Assembly (NCBI GenBank): GCA_902812875.1
Contig: CADDZV010000007.1
Span: 1-61,929 of the forward strand
Source of the DNA: Clostridiales bacterium
GTDB lineage: Bacteria; Bacillota; Sulfobacillia; CADDZV01
Direction of reading: 5' to 3'
DNA length: 61,929 bases
The translations under genes and the position numbers were made by a program. Numbering within the stretch: the first letter of the stretch is position 1; every line of letters begins with the position of its first letter. The notes beneath the pieces were generated by a model, which did no database searches, was not told the origin of the DNA, and was given only the letters and a program-made list of their open reading frames with translations. Below are positions 33,509-42,176 of the stretch, piece after piece.

Positions 33509-33544
33509 CTATGCTTCCTCCCCCCGGTTTTCACCTGACACCAG

Positions 33545-33572
33545 TTTATACGTTATACCCAGTTATTGGCAA
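33545..33572 (-). promoter_or_regulatory. Sigma-A-type promoter of recA-recX
   Basis: On the minus strand TTGCCA (33567-33572) and TATAAA (33545-33550) are 16 bp apart, about 36 bases before the recA TTG. Overlapping direct repeats of CCAGTT are present, but no recognisable SOS operator. Confidence 0.6.
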
Positions 33573-34154
33573 CTACGATTTGGACGTGCGGCCGAAGTCG
33601 GCTATGGAAAGAGGTGTGTAGATGGGACCAGTAGGGTGCAGGTCGCTGCGAAAAACCGTCAGGGACGCCACCTCAAACCGGCCAAACTCATACCTGCCCA
33701 ATTTTTCGGCCGCCTGCTGCAACAGCCCTGACCGTCCGGGGGAACGTTCTCGCCCCAGGGTGAGGTGGAGGGTGAACGTGCGGTCATCGGGGGGAAATCC
33801 GAGTACAAACATGGCATCTTCTACGCGGCGCCACAGTGCCGTTGCCTCTTGGACGCCTTCAGAGGCGCCGACCCAGATGACCCGCGGATGGGCCAAATTC
33901 GGGAACGCTCCCACACCGGTAAGCGATATGTGGAAAGGCTCGATTTCCGCGGCCGCCTTACGCAGGGCGAGACCAACGGCGGTCAGGCGATCGGCAGGCA
34001 CCCCGCCCAGAAATTTCACAGTCAGGTGAAGATTTTCCGGTTCCACCCACTTGAAATCGGCACCGGTGCGGCGGAGATCGTCTTCTACCGCGGCCATCCT
34101 GCTCCGGATCTCGGATGGCAATGTGATCGCAATGAACGTTCGTACGTTTTCCAT
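33573..34154 (-). CDS. thpR: RNA 2',3'-cyclic phosphodiesterase (ThpR/LigT)
   Basis: A 193-aa 2H phosphoesterase. The two catalytic HxTx motifs are HLTVKF (about 42-47) and HLTLGR (about 128-133). It opens 2',3'-cyclic phosphates at RNA ends in vitro; its cellular role is unclear. It lies between cinA and recA, a common location in Firmicutes. Confidence 0.93.
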   Translation of the reverse strand: MENVRTFIAITLPSEIRSRMAAVEDDLRRTGADFKWVEPENLHLTVKFLGGVPADRLTAVGLALRKAAAEIEPFHISLTGVGAFPNLAHPRVIWVGASEGVQEATALWRRVEDAMFVLGFPPDDRTFTLHLTLGRERSPGRSGLLQQAAEKLGRYEFGRFEVASLTVFRSDLHPTGPIYTPLSIADFGRTSKS

Positions 34155-34169
34155 CAGGTTACTCGTGTT

Positions 34170-35435
34170 CTAGGATGGTCGCTGTTCTCCTGCCGGCGCC
34201 GGCATGGCCAGCCACAGCATACCAAGGGCAGCCTGCATGGTCCGGTGTTTGTTGTCGAGCCGGTCGCCAGAAAAGAGAAAACGCTGTACGCGGTCTTCAC
34301 CCGGGAGGTGGAGGCCAACATACGCCAGTCCGACTGGCTTGTCGGGGGAGCCGCCACCCGGACCGGCTATCCCGGTTACTCCTACTCCGGCCACGGCGCC
34401 GGTGACCTCTGCCACGCCCCGGCTCATGGCCGCCGCTACCTCGGGGCTCACGGCACCGTGGCGGACGATGAGTTCCGGGTCCACGCCTAGCAGGGCACTT
34501 TTGGACTCGTTGCTGTAAGTGACCAGGCCCGCCAAAAAGAAGTTGGACGCTCCTGGCACATTTGTGATCGTATCTGCGATCAGCCCGCCCGTGCAGGACT
34601 CCGCCACCGCCAAGGTCCAGCCGAGGGTCTGAAGCCGGCTGGCCACTGCCTTTTCGAGGGTGATGCTGTCTACGCCAAAAATATACCGGCCAAGCCGCTC
34701 TGCGACCCGCCTTTCCATGTCGTCCAAAAGCAGACGTGCCTCGTCGAGATCGGCCGTCTTGGCGGTAAGCCGGATCTGTACTTCGCTTCCGTTCACATAC
34801 GTGGCCAGGGTCGGGTTGGTCTGATGAGTGATCAGGTCTGCAATCCGGTCCTCGACGGTGGACTCGCCGATGCCAATCACGCGCACGAGCCGGGACTGCA
34901 GGTATGTCCGATGACCTTTTGTCCGGGCCTCGATCCACGGGACCACTTCTTCTTCGAACATGGGGGTCATCTCAGAAGGGGGCCCCGGCAACAGGATCAC
35001 TGTTTTGTCCCCGGCCGGGATAATCACTCCTGGTGCCGTACCGACGCGGTTGGGAATGAGGCTACTTCCTTCCGGGATCATGGCCTGACGGGCATTAGAA
35101 GGTACCATCTCGATGCCGCGGCGAGCAAAGAACTCCCGGATCGCCTTCATGGCCGCTTCGTCTTCGACCATGCGAAGACCGAGAGCGTCGGCCACCGCCT
35201 GTTTGGTCAGGTCGTCCTGCGTGGGGCCAAGCCCCCCGGTACTGATGACGATGTCCGACCGCGCCAAGGCCTGCCGGAACGTGGCCACCACCCGCCCGGG
35301 GTTGTCGCCCACGGTGGACTGGAAATACACTTCTACTCCAAGCTCCGCGAGGCGTCTTGAGAGGTAAGCCGCATTGGTGTTCACGATCTGACCGAGCAGG
35401 AGCTCAGTACCCACCGCTACAATCTCTGCGATCAC
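34170..35435 (-). CDS. cinA: CinA-family nicotinamide mononucleotide deamidase / competence-damage protein
   Basis: A 421-aa two-domain protein. The N-terminal molybdopterin-binding-like domain (COG1058; IVAVGTELLLGQIVNTNAAYLS, ISTGGLGPTQDDLTKQA) is followed by the C-terminal CinA amidohydrolase domain (AVAESCTGGLIADTIT with catalytic Ser, GITGIAGPGG-like GVTGIAGPGGGSPDKPVG). It recycles NMN by deamidation and is induced with recA in competence in some species. I use GTG 35433-35435 with GGGGGGCAGGG upstream; TTG 35450 is an alternative. Confidence 0.94.
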   Translation of the reverse strand: MIAEIVAVGTELLLGQIVNTNAAYLSRRLAELGVEVYFQSTVGDNPGRVVATFRQALARSDIVISTGGLGPTQDDLTKQAVADALGLRMVEDEAAMKAIREFFARRGIEMVPSNARQAMIPEGSSLIPNRVGTAPGVIIPAGDKTVILLPGPPSEMTPMFEEEVVPWIEARTKGHRTYLQSRLVRVIGIGESTVEDRIADLITHQTNPTLATYVNGSEVQIRLTAKTADLDEARLLLDDMERRVAERLGRYIFGVDSITLEKAVASRLQTLGWTLAVAESCTGGLIADTITNVPGASNFFLAGLVTYSNESKSALLGVDPELIVRHGAVSPEVAAAMSRGVAEVTGAVAGVGVTGIAGPGGGSPDKPVGLAYVGLHLPGEDRVQRFLFSGDRLDNKHRTMQAALGMLWLAMPAPAGEQRPS

Positions 35436-35489
35436 AGCCCTGCCCCCCAAAAGTGATTGCTCCCCTGGTAATTCTCCCCGCAGGACCCC

Positions 35490-36998
35490 CTAACCTGCCA
35501 GGGCTGGCTGTTCGTCGTTGCGTAAAGCTGCCTGCACAACCTGGCCTGCGATGGTCTCGTGCTTGATCAAATCGCTGGTCACCTCATCGAGGGCACGCCG
35601 GTGCAGCGTAAGCAGGGCAGTGCAACGCTTCTCCTGTGCGGTCAGGATGTCGCTGACTGCCTTTTTCACGTCTTCAGAATGGAAGTCCTCGGCATCTACA
35701 AATCCGAGCGCGGACATGCCGTTCTGCACCATGGTCCGCGCCAGCTCCACTGCCCGGTTCAGGTCGTTAGTGGCGCCGGTGCTACGGTCTCCCAAGACCA
35801 GTTTTTCGGCGGCGGATCCGGCGAGCAGCACGGCGATCTCGTTTTCCAGTTGGGTCATGGTATACATGTGAAGGTCGTCCGAAAAGGCGTGCCGCACATA
35901 GCCCATAGCCTGGCCGCGCGGGGCGATTGTCACAGTTGCCACCGAACCCGGCCTCACCATTTCCGATACCAGGGCGTGGCCGGCTTCGTGATAGGCCACC
36001 CGCCTCCGCTCGTCCTGGCCGGGCGACCGCTCCGCCCGGTCGCCGAGCATCACCTTGTCGATGGCCTCGTGCAGAAGCTCACCAGTAATCTCGCTTAACC
36101 CCCGCCTGAGAGCCAGTATGGCCGCCTCGTTGACAAGACTCTCGAGCTGGGCACCGGAAAACCCGTAGGTGGCGTGTGCCACCTCCGCGAGGTCGACGTC
36201 GGCAGCGAGCGGACGCTGCCGGGAATGGAGCTGCAAGATGGCCAGCCGCCCCTCGTAATCCGGAAGATCGACCCGCACGATGCGGTCGAAACGGCCTGGA
36301 CGCAGCAGCGCCGGATCCAAAAGATCGGGCCGGTTGGTTGCCCCGATGACAAGGATCTGCACCTTGCTGGCCTGGATACCGTCCATCTCCACGAGGAGCT
36401 GGTTGAGCGTTTGGTCATATTCGAGGTGGCTCTGGTGCCGGCCGCGCTGGCCCCCAAGGACGTCGATTTCATCGATAAAAATGATGGCGCTGTGCCGCGC
36501 CGCGCGTTCCGCCGCTGCCCGGGCGTCGTTGAAAAGACGGCGTACCCGCTGGGCGCCGACGCCGGCGTAAACCTCTACGAACTCACTCCCGGAAGCGGAA
36601 AGAAATACCGAATTGGTGTATGTCGCGGCCGCCTTGGCCAGCATGGTCTTGCCGGTGCCGGGCGGTCCCGCCAGCAGTATGCCCTTCAGCGGCCGGATTC
36701 CCAGTGCCTCTGCTTCTTTTTTGTGGGCGAGGAAGTCAATGGCTTCGATGAGCTCGCGTTTCGCCGTGCCTTGGCCGCCAATGTCGTCAAAGCTCACGGC
36801 GACAGGGTTGGCCACTGTAGCGGCAAAGCGCTGCGGGCCGATCTGGCCGCGGGACTGGTACACAAACGCCAGCACGAGGGCGGCCACAAGCACGACCGGT
36901 AGCACATTTACACCCGAAACGGCGAGAAAGGCCGTCACACCCATTAAAACGCCGATACCGATTTCGCTCCACAGCTGCCAACGGTGGTTATGGCGCAC
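35490..36998 (-). CDS. Short FtsH-like membrane AAA+ zinc protease
   Basis: A 502-aa FtsH paralogue, about 100-150 residues shorter than housekeeping FtsH. Two N-terminal membrane segments (about 13-48) are joined by only a few residues, so the usual extracytoplasmic domain is missing. The AAA+ core is complete: Walker A GPPGTGKT (111-118), Walker B IIFIDEID, and [23 protein letters not shown]. The protease has HEAGH (about 337-341) and the third ligand Asp in [11 protein letters not shown] (about 412), so it should be active. It overlaps the upstream unknown membrane-protein gene by 11 bp. Substrates are unknown. Confidence 0.92.
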   Translation of the reverse strand: MRHNHRWQLWSEIGIGVLMGVTAFLAVSGVNVLPVVLVAALVLAFVYQSRGQIGPQRFAATVANPVAVSFDDIGGQGTAKRELIEAIDFLAHKKEAEALGIRPLKGILLAGPPGTGKTMLAKAAATYTNSVFLSASGSEFVEVYAGVGAQRVRRLFNDARAAAERAARHSAIIFIDEIDVLGGQRGRHQSHLEYDQTLNQLLVEMDGIQASKVQILVIGATNRPDLLDPALLRPGRFDRIVRVDLPDYEGRLAILQLHSRQRPLAADVDLAEVAHATYGFSGAQLESLVNEAAILALRRGLSEITGELLHEAIDKVMLGDRAERSPGQDERRRVAYHEAGHALVSEMVRPGSVATVTIAPRGQAMGYVRHAFSDDLHMYTMTQLENEIAVLLAGSAAEKLVLGDRSTGATNDLNRAVELARTMVQNGMSALGFVDAEDFHSEDVKKAVSDILTAQEKRCTALLTLHRRALDEVTSDLIKHETIAGQVVQAALRNDEQPALAG

Positions 36999-37533
36999 TC
37001 GAACTCACCCCTCCGGAGGGGTTTTGGCGTGGTACCACACGGTAAAGGTAATGCCCGGAGTCTTGCATCTGTACGAGGATTTGCTGCGGTTCGACGTAAA
37101 TCCGGTAAGATATCCCGTGGGCTTCGTGCATCACCTTGTCCACCTGTGCCAGCATGGAGACAAAGTCTCCCTGAACCGCGGCCTCTTCCACAGCGAAGTG
37201 GACATTGTAGTAAGCATTAGTAAGCGTCTGGTCTGGGTTGTCCTGCAGCACCACGGAATAAGGCCGGCCGCCCAGTGCCTGGTTGATGGCCGATCCGAGT
37301 TGCGTATAGGTGTCGCCGAGGTTAGCCACCGGTCCCAGTTTTACGGTGACGACCGTCTCGGCCCCCTGGGGGGCGGCGGCCACGGCGGTCACGCCGGGCA
37401 CCGCCATTACCGTCCGCCGCAAAGAGCTTTCCACAAACGTTATGTGAAACACGCTCGTCGCCAGGAACAAGAGCACGAGCGTGACGGCAGCGGAAAGTAG
37501 CACATTTCTTACTCGCAACCCGCCAAAGATCAA
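36988..37533 (-). CDS. Membrane-anchored protein of unknown function, coupled to FtsH-like protease
   Basis: A predicted 181-aa protein: one N-terminal membrane segment (VLLSAAVTLVLLFLATSVF) and an extracytoplasmic domain with a region resembling an alpha/beta sensor fold (TAVAAAPQGAETVVTVKLG) and C-terminal RIYVEPQQILVQMQDSGHYLYRVV. Starting at TTG 37531-37533 (GGGGGG 11 bases upstream); a second TTG 15 bases downstream is possible. Its end overlaps the protease gene, so the two are probably co-translated and may interact. No family recognised. Confidence 0.7.
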   Translation of the reverse strand: MIFGGLRVRNVLLSAAVTLVLLFLATSVFHITFVESSLRRTVMAVPGVTAVAAAPQGAETVVTVKLGPVANLGDTYTQLGSAINQALGGRPYSVVLQDNPDQTLTNAYYNVHFAVEEAAVQGDFVSMLAQVDKVMHEAHGISYRIYVEPQQILVQMQDSGHYLYRVVPRQNPSGGVSSSAP

Positions 37534-37599
37534 GACCGGACGGCCCCCCTACAAAATTAGATCAAGCGCAGTCAAAATACTGTCGTCTGGATGACATAA

Positions 37600-37626
37600 C
37601 TGTCGACAGGCGTCGGGTTTAGTCGA
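37600..37626. promoter_or_regulatory. TGTCGAC palindromes, possible operator
   Basis: A perfect 10-bp palindrome CTGTCGACAG (37600-37609) is followed by a second GTCGAC (37621-37626 region) on the downstream side of a candidate -10. Repeated TGTC/GACA half-sites also occur at 37580-37595. The placement suits a repressor site; the regulator is unknown. Confidence 0.35.
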
Positions 37627-37630
37627 CATA

Positions 37631-37660
37631 AATATACCATCGGCCCGGCAGACCGGTCAG
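37631..37660 (-). promoter_or_regulatory. Promoter candidate for the unknown-membrane-protein/ftsH-like operon
   Basis: On the minus strand CTGACC (37655-37660) and TATATT (37631-37636) are 18 bp apart. The start site would fall next to the TGTCGAC palindromes, about 95 bases before the first gene. Confidence 0.45.
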
Positions 37661-37723
37661 CGCGGGATTACTGCCAGCTCTGGCAGGATGTGTTACGGCG
37701 GCATTGCGGAAGACGTACGGGCG

Positions 37724-39061
37724 CTAGATTGGGCTGGCGTAAAGGTCATACGCACCGGCCTTCTCCACTCGTACCCGGTGGATCTCCCCTGGCCGGCCGT
37801 TGCGTATGCCGCGCACATATACTGCCCCGTCCACATCCGGTGCCTGCCGCCGGGAATGCGCTACCCAACGGCCAGCTCCCGCCGGGCGGTCCAGCATGAC
37901 CTCCGTGTCTTTGCCCACCATGCCTTGCAGGATTTCGGCGGAAATCGCCTTCTGCAGGCGGAGAAGACGGCGGCGGCGGTCTTTTTTCAATGCTTCCGGG
38001 CATTGCCCAGGCAGGCTGGCTGCTTCCGTGGACTCTTCCGGAGAATAGGTGAAAACCCCCAGGTGGTCGAACCGCACCTCTTGCACGAAGCGGGTCAGGT
38101 GAGAAAAAGCCTCGTCGTCCTCGCCCGGGAAGCCGACGATCAGTGAGGTGCGGATAGCGACTTCCGGGATCGCCGCACGGATCTCCTGCAGCCGTGCCAG
38201 GGTACGGTCGGTGTCGGCCGGGCGGCGCATCGCCGCCAGGATGGCCGGGTGGCTGTGCTGCAAGGGCAGATCCAAGTACGGGCAGACCCGCCTTTCGTTC
38301 GCCATGACATCGATCAAGCGATCGTCGACACCCTGCGGGTAGAGGTACAGCACACGAATCCAAGCAATCTCTTCTAGCTGGGCCAAGGCAGAAAGGAGAT
38401 CAGGCAAGGCCCGCCGCCCATACAAATCGAGCCCGTAGGAGGTGGTGTCCTGGGCGACCAAAATGAGCTCCTTTACACCTACGTTGGCCAGCTGCCTTGC
38501 TTCTGCCACGAGTTCCGGAATCGGACGGCTGGTGTTTGGTCCCCGCAGGCTCGGAATGACGCAGAACGAACAGCGGTGGTCGCATCCCTCGGCGATCTTC
38601 AGGTAGGCGAAATGGCCCGGCGTGGTGAGAAGGCGCGGCAGCGGCAAAAGGCCATCGGTGCCAGGCTGGTAACGCCCCAGATACGCTTGGTGCTTTCCCT
38701 GCAGGACATCATCAATGACGCTGGTGATTTCACAGAAACGACCGGTGCCCACTACGGCATCAATCTCAGGCATTTCCGTCAAAAGGTCGCTGGCATAGCG
38801 CTCGGCAAGACAACCCGTAACGACGAGGGCTTGGCACGATCCTTCGGATTTGTATTTCGCAAGCTGCAGAATGGTATCGATAGATTCCTCCTGGGCCGGA
38901 CGGATAAAGGCACAAGTGTTGACGACGATGACGTCTGCTTCGGCCGGGTCCGCACCTACGACATATCCCGCCGCGGCCGCCTGGGCCAACATGACCTCGC
39001 TGTCAACCTGGTTCTTCGGGCAGCCCAGGGAGACCATCGAAAGCTTCAAGCCCGCGGGCAT
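37724..39061 (-). CDS. rimO: Ribosomal protein uS12 methylthiotransferase RimO
   Basis: A 445-aa radical SAM methylthiotransferase. The N-terminal MVSLGCPKNQVDSE identifies RimO among UPF0004 proteins, EGCDHRCSFCVIPSLRG is the CxxxCxxC cluster loop, and a C-terminal TRAM domain is present. It modifies an Asp of ribosomal protein uS12. ATG 39059-39061 has GGGGGT six bases upstream. It starts four bases after bshB1. Confidence 0.96.
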   Translation of the reverse strand: MPAGLKLSMVSLGCPKNQVDSEVMLAQAAAAGYVVGADPAEADVIVVNTCAFIRPAQEESIDTILQLAKYKSEGSCQALVVTGCLAERYASDLLTEMPEIDAVVGTGRFCEITSVIDDVLQGKHQAYLGRYQPGTDGLLPLPRLLTTPGHFAYLKIAEGCDHRCSFCVIPSLRGPNTSRPIPELVAEARQLANVGVKELILVAQDTTSYGLDLYGRRALPDLLSALAQLEEIAWIRVLYLYPQGVDDRLIDVMANERRVCPYLDLPLQHSHPAILAAMRRPADTDRTLARLQEIRAAIPEVAIRTSLIVGFPGEDDEAFSHLTRFVQEVRFDHLGVFTYSPEESTEAASLPGQCPEALKKDRRRRLLRLQKAISAEILQGMVGKDTEVMLDRPAGAGRWVAHSRRQAPDVDGAVYVRGIRNGRPGEIHRVRVEKAGAYDLYASPI

Positions 39062-39065
39062 ATCG

Positions 39066-39758
39066 TTACCCCCACAGCCCCGGCAGCGCAAGCGGGGTCA
39101 GGCTGATAAAACCTTCGGCATAGCTGCTTTGTATTTGGGCGCCGGACATGGCGTCGCGGTGGCGTAAAAATCGTAGAAACTCACCGTTGTTCAAGTCTGT
39201 TTCCACCGCGCCGGCCTTCCGGTCGAACTGGCTGCGGTGGCACATGATCGCCCGCAGCTTGATATCGAACTCTGCCGTGATATCCACGTAAAACTGGGCT
39301 TGTTCGACAGCATTGATAAAGTAGTAATACGCTTTGGGCGCCTTCCAAGGCGTATATGTACCCCCTACGCCAGCCAAGCCAGCTAAAAACCACGCCTCTT
39401 TGACAATGGCAGCGGTGCCGGCATGGTCCGGATGGTAGTCCGCCGGATGCGGCATCAACACAGCCGCCGGCTGCCAGCGGCGGATGGCTTCCACTGCCAG
39501 CTCCACTGCTTCGCGGGTGGGGCGTACCTGGGTGTCCGGAAGGGCCAGGTTCTCCCGGGCCGCCAGCCCCATCACCTTTGCCGCCATCTGTGCCTCGGCC
39601 CCCCGTATCTCCGGGGTGCCATTGGCAGATTTTTCTCCTTTGCTCATATCAACGACTACGCACACACGTCCGGCATGCGCTGCTTTGACGATCGTGCCCC
39701 CGGCACCGATTTCGGCGTCGTCAGGGTGAGGTGCGAAGACAAGAAGGTCGCATGGCAT
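39066..39758 (-). CDS. bshB1: BshB1-type N-acetylglucosaminyl-malate deacetylase (PIG-L/LmbE)
   Basis: A 230-aa zinc deacetylase. FAPHPDDAEIGAGG carries the PHPDDAE zinc motif, PHPADYHPDH the third ligand, and FYVDITAEFDIKLRAIMCHRSQF is the BshB1-type C-terminus. It would deacetylate GlcNAc-malate in bacillithiol synthesis. No BshA or BshC is seen here, so a bacillithiol role is likely but not proven. An extended -10 lies about 48 bases upstream. Confidence 0.9.
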   Translation of the reverse strand: MPCDLLVFAPHPDDAEIGAGGTIVKAAHAGRVCVVVDMSKGEKSANGTPEIRGAEAQMAAKVMGLAARENLALPDTQVRPTREAVELAVEAIRRWQPAAVLMPHPADYHPDHAGTAAIVKEAWFLAGLAGVGGTYTPWKAPKAYYYFINAVEQAQFYVDITAEFDIKLRAIMCHRSQFDRKAGAVETDLNNGEFLRFLRHRDAMSGAQIQSSYAEGFISLTPLALPGLWG

Positions 39759-39805
39759 GGCGACTCAACTCCAGTACAGCGTTTTCGCAAGCACAGTCAC
39801 AAGAC

Positions 39806-39814
39806 ATTGTAGCA
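39806..39814 (-). promoter_or_regulatory. Extended -10 promoter candidate for bshB1-rimO
   Basis: TGCTACAAT on the minus strand matches an extended -10, 48 bases before the bshB1 start, in the divergent gap with mrfA. It has the same TACAAT hexamer and TG spacing as the site before miaB. Confidence 0.45.
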
Positions 39815-39905
39815 TAATGGGCAACCGCAACCTGGCTTCACCATCGAACGCCCGGGGCTTGAGGGGGAGCAGGACTGCCCTTGGCTGCGTGGAAAAGCTA
39901 AAATC

Positions 39906-42176
39906 ATGACCATCGAGCAGGTACTAGACCAACTGGCAAACGACCCCCGCTGGCGACGCAATATCACACACTGGGAGGTAATCCCGGCCCAAGCCGGCCG
40001 CTACGCCGCCATCCCGGACTGGATCGACCCGCGGCTCAGACGGGCCTTGCAATCCCGGGGCATCGAACGACTTTACTCGCACCAGGCCGAAGCAGTAGAG
40101 GCAGTGCGGCGGGGCGAGAATCCGGTCGTCGTCACCCCCACGGCTTCGGGCAAAACCCTTTGTTACAACCTGCCCGTGCTGGACACGATCCTGGAAGACC
40201 CAAAAGCCAGGGCCATCTACCTTTTTCCGACCAAAGCCCTGTCGTGGGACCAGCTGTCCGAGTTGCAGGAACTTGCCGGCGCCATTGATGCCGGTATCCG
40301 CACCTACACGTACGATGGCGACACGCCGGTGGATGCCCGCACCAGCATTCGCAACCTCGGACACGTGGTCATTACCAACCCCGATATGCTCCACACTGCC
40401 ATATTGCCGCACCACCCGCGCTGGGCGCGCTTGTTTTCCAACCTCCGATACGTGGTTATAGACGAAATGCACCAGTATCGCGGCGTATTTGGCAGTCATG
40501 TTGCCAACGTGCTGCGGCGGCTGCGGCGGGTGGCGGCGTTCTACGGTGCCAGCCCGCAGTTCATCTGCTCATCTGCCACCATTGCCAATCCGGCGGAGCT
40601 GGCGCGTGCCCTGACCGGAGTGACGCCGCGCGTCATATCGGAAAACGGTGCCCCGTCAGGAGAGCGTCATCTCCTGTTGTACAACCCGCCCCTCGTTAAC
40701 CGGGAACTGGGCATCCGCCGCAGCGCCCTGCTCGAGGCACGCCAGCTGGCCAACCTCTTCCTATACCACAACATTCAGACCATCGTGTTTGCCCCGTCGC
40801 GGGTGGCCACCGAGGTTCTTCTCACCTACCTCCAAGAAGATGCCGTATCGGCCGGACGCAGTCCCAAAAGCGTACGCGGGTACCGCGGTGGCTATCTGCC
40901 CGCCGAACGGCGAGAAATCGAGCGCGGGCTGCGCGAAGGCAAAGTCCGCGGCGTGGTGAGCACAAATGCACTCGAATTGGGGATCGACATCGGTCATCTC
41001 GATGCGGCGGTGCTCACCGGCTACCCGGGTACCATCGCCAGCACTTGGCAGCAGGCCGGCCGCGCTGGTCGGCACGCCGGCACTTCAGTGGCTGTGCTGG
41101 TGGCCTCTTCCAATCCGCTCGACCAGTACGTCGTGAACCACCCGGACTATCTTCTCGGGTCTTCCCCCGAGCATGGGCGGGTAAATCCCGAAAACTTGTA
41201 CATCCTCATGAGCCATCTTACGGCTGCCGCCTTTGAGCTCCCGTTTACTGACGACGAGGAGTTCGGGGTGGCCTCTACCCAGCAGGCGCTGGCATATCTG
41301 GAGGAGCAGGGGCTTTTGCGACACGCCGCCGGCCGTTGGTACTGGTCGGCACCGGCCTATCCGGCTGCCGACGTGAGCCTGCGCTCGGCCAGTTCGGAGA
41401 ACTTTGTGGTCGTCGACACCACCGGGAGCTCGCCGCGGGTGATCGGTGAGGTAGACCGGGTTTCGGCCCCCATGCTTCTACACGAAGACGCCATATATAT
41501 CCACCAAGGGCAGCAGTACCACGTAGACCGCCTTGATTACGAGGCAAAAAAGGCCTACGTACATAAGGTGGACGTGGACTACTACACCGATGCCGATCTT
41601 TCGGTTGACATCCAGGTGCTGGATATCCTGAAGAGTGATGCTTCGCACCCATTGCCGCGGGCTTTCGGGGAGGTAAAGGTGTCGTCCCTGGTCACGCTCT
41701 TCAAAAAGATCAAGCTTTACACGCACGAGAACGTCGGCTCCGGCCCTGTCCACCTGCCTGAGGAACAGATGCACACGCAGTCGTATTGGCTGCAATTCCC
41801 GGCGTCGGTGTGTGCGGGCCTTGGGCAGGAGGAATTGACCGCTGGCCTCGGCGGCATTGCCTATCTGTTGGCCAACCTGGCGCCCTTGTATGTCATGTGC
41901 GACCGGCGTGATTTGCAGGCGGTACCGCAGGTGCGTTCCCCGTTTACCGCCGTGCCGACGGTTTTCCTGTACGACCGTTACCCTGGCGGCATCGGGCTCT
42001 CGGAAAGGCTCTACGACCTGCACGACGAGCTTTTGCACGGCGCGTTGGCAGTGGTGGAAGCGTGTCCGTGCAGCGATGGGTGCCCTTCTTGCGTTGGCCC
42101 ACCCCAGGAAGTGGGGCACGCTGCCAAGGCGTCCGTTTTGCAGATGCTACGGCGGGTGGTGGGGGCTCACATATGA
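39906..42176 (+). CDS. mrfA: DEAD/DEAH-box helicase MrfA (YprA, DUF1998)
   Basis: A 756-aa superfamily 2 helicase. Motif I TPTASGKT, motif II VIDEMH, motif III SSAT, the motif IV-VI region (ALELGIDIGHLDAAV, QQAGRAGR) and a C-terminal DUF1998 domain with a four-Cys cluster (ACPCSDGCPSC) identify the YprA/MrfA family. In Bacillus MrfA works with the exonuclease MrfB in mitomycin-lesion excision, independent of UvrABC. The start ATG has only a weak GGAAA site. Its TGA overlaps the mrfB ATG. Confidence 0.94.
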   Translation: MTIEQVLDQLANDPRWRRNITHWEVIPAQAGRYAAIPDWIDPRLRRALQSRGIERLYSHQAEAVEAVRRGENPVVVTPTASGKTLCYNLPVLDTILEDPKARAIYLFPTKALSWDQLSELQELAGAIDAGIRTYTYDGDTPVDARTSIRNLGHVVITNPDMLHTAILPHHPRWARLFSNLRYVVIDEMHQYRGVFGSHVANVLRRLRRVAAFYGASPQFICSSATIANPAELARALTGVTPRVISENGAPSGERHLLLYNPPLVNRELGIRRSALLEARQLANLFLYHNIQTIVFAPSRVATEVLLTYLQEDAVSAGRSPKSVRGYRGGYLPAERREIERGLREGKVRGVVSTNALELGIDIGHLDAAVLTGYPGTIASTWQQAGRAGRHAGTSVAVLVASSNPLDQYVVNHPDYLLGSSPEHGRVNPENLYILMSHLTAAAFELPFTDDEEFGVASTQQALAYLEEQGLLRHAAGRWYWSAPAYPAADVSLRSASSENFVVVDTTGSSPRVIGEVDRVSAPMLLHEDAIYIHQGQQYHVDRLDYEAKKAYVHKVDVDYYTDADLSVDIQVLDILKSDASHPLPRAFGEVKVSSLVTLFKKIKLYTHENVGSGPVHLPEEQMHTQSYWLQFPASVCAGLGQEELTAGLGGIAYLLANLAPLYVMCDRRDLQAVPQVRSPFTAVPTVFLYDRYPGGIGLSERLYDLHDELLHGALAVVEACPCSDGCPSCVGPPQEVGHAAKASVLQMLRRVVGAHI

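Noticed and set aside
33509-33572. LexA operator before recA
   Set aside because: No CGAAC/GTTCG dyad; only CCAGTT direct repeats are present.
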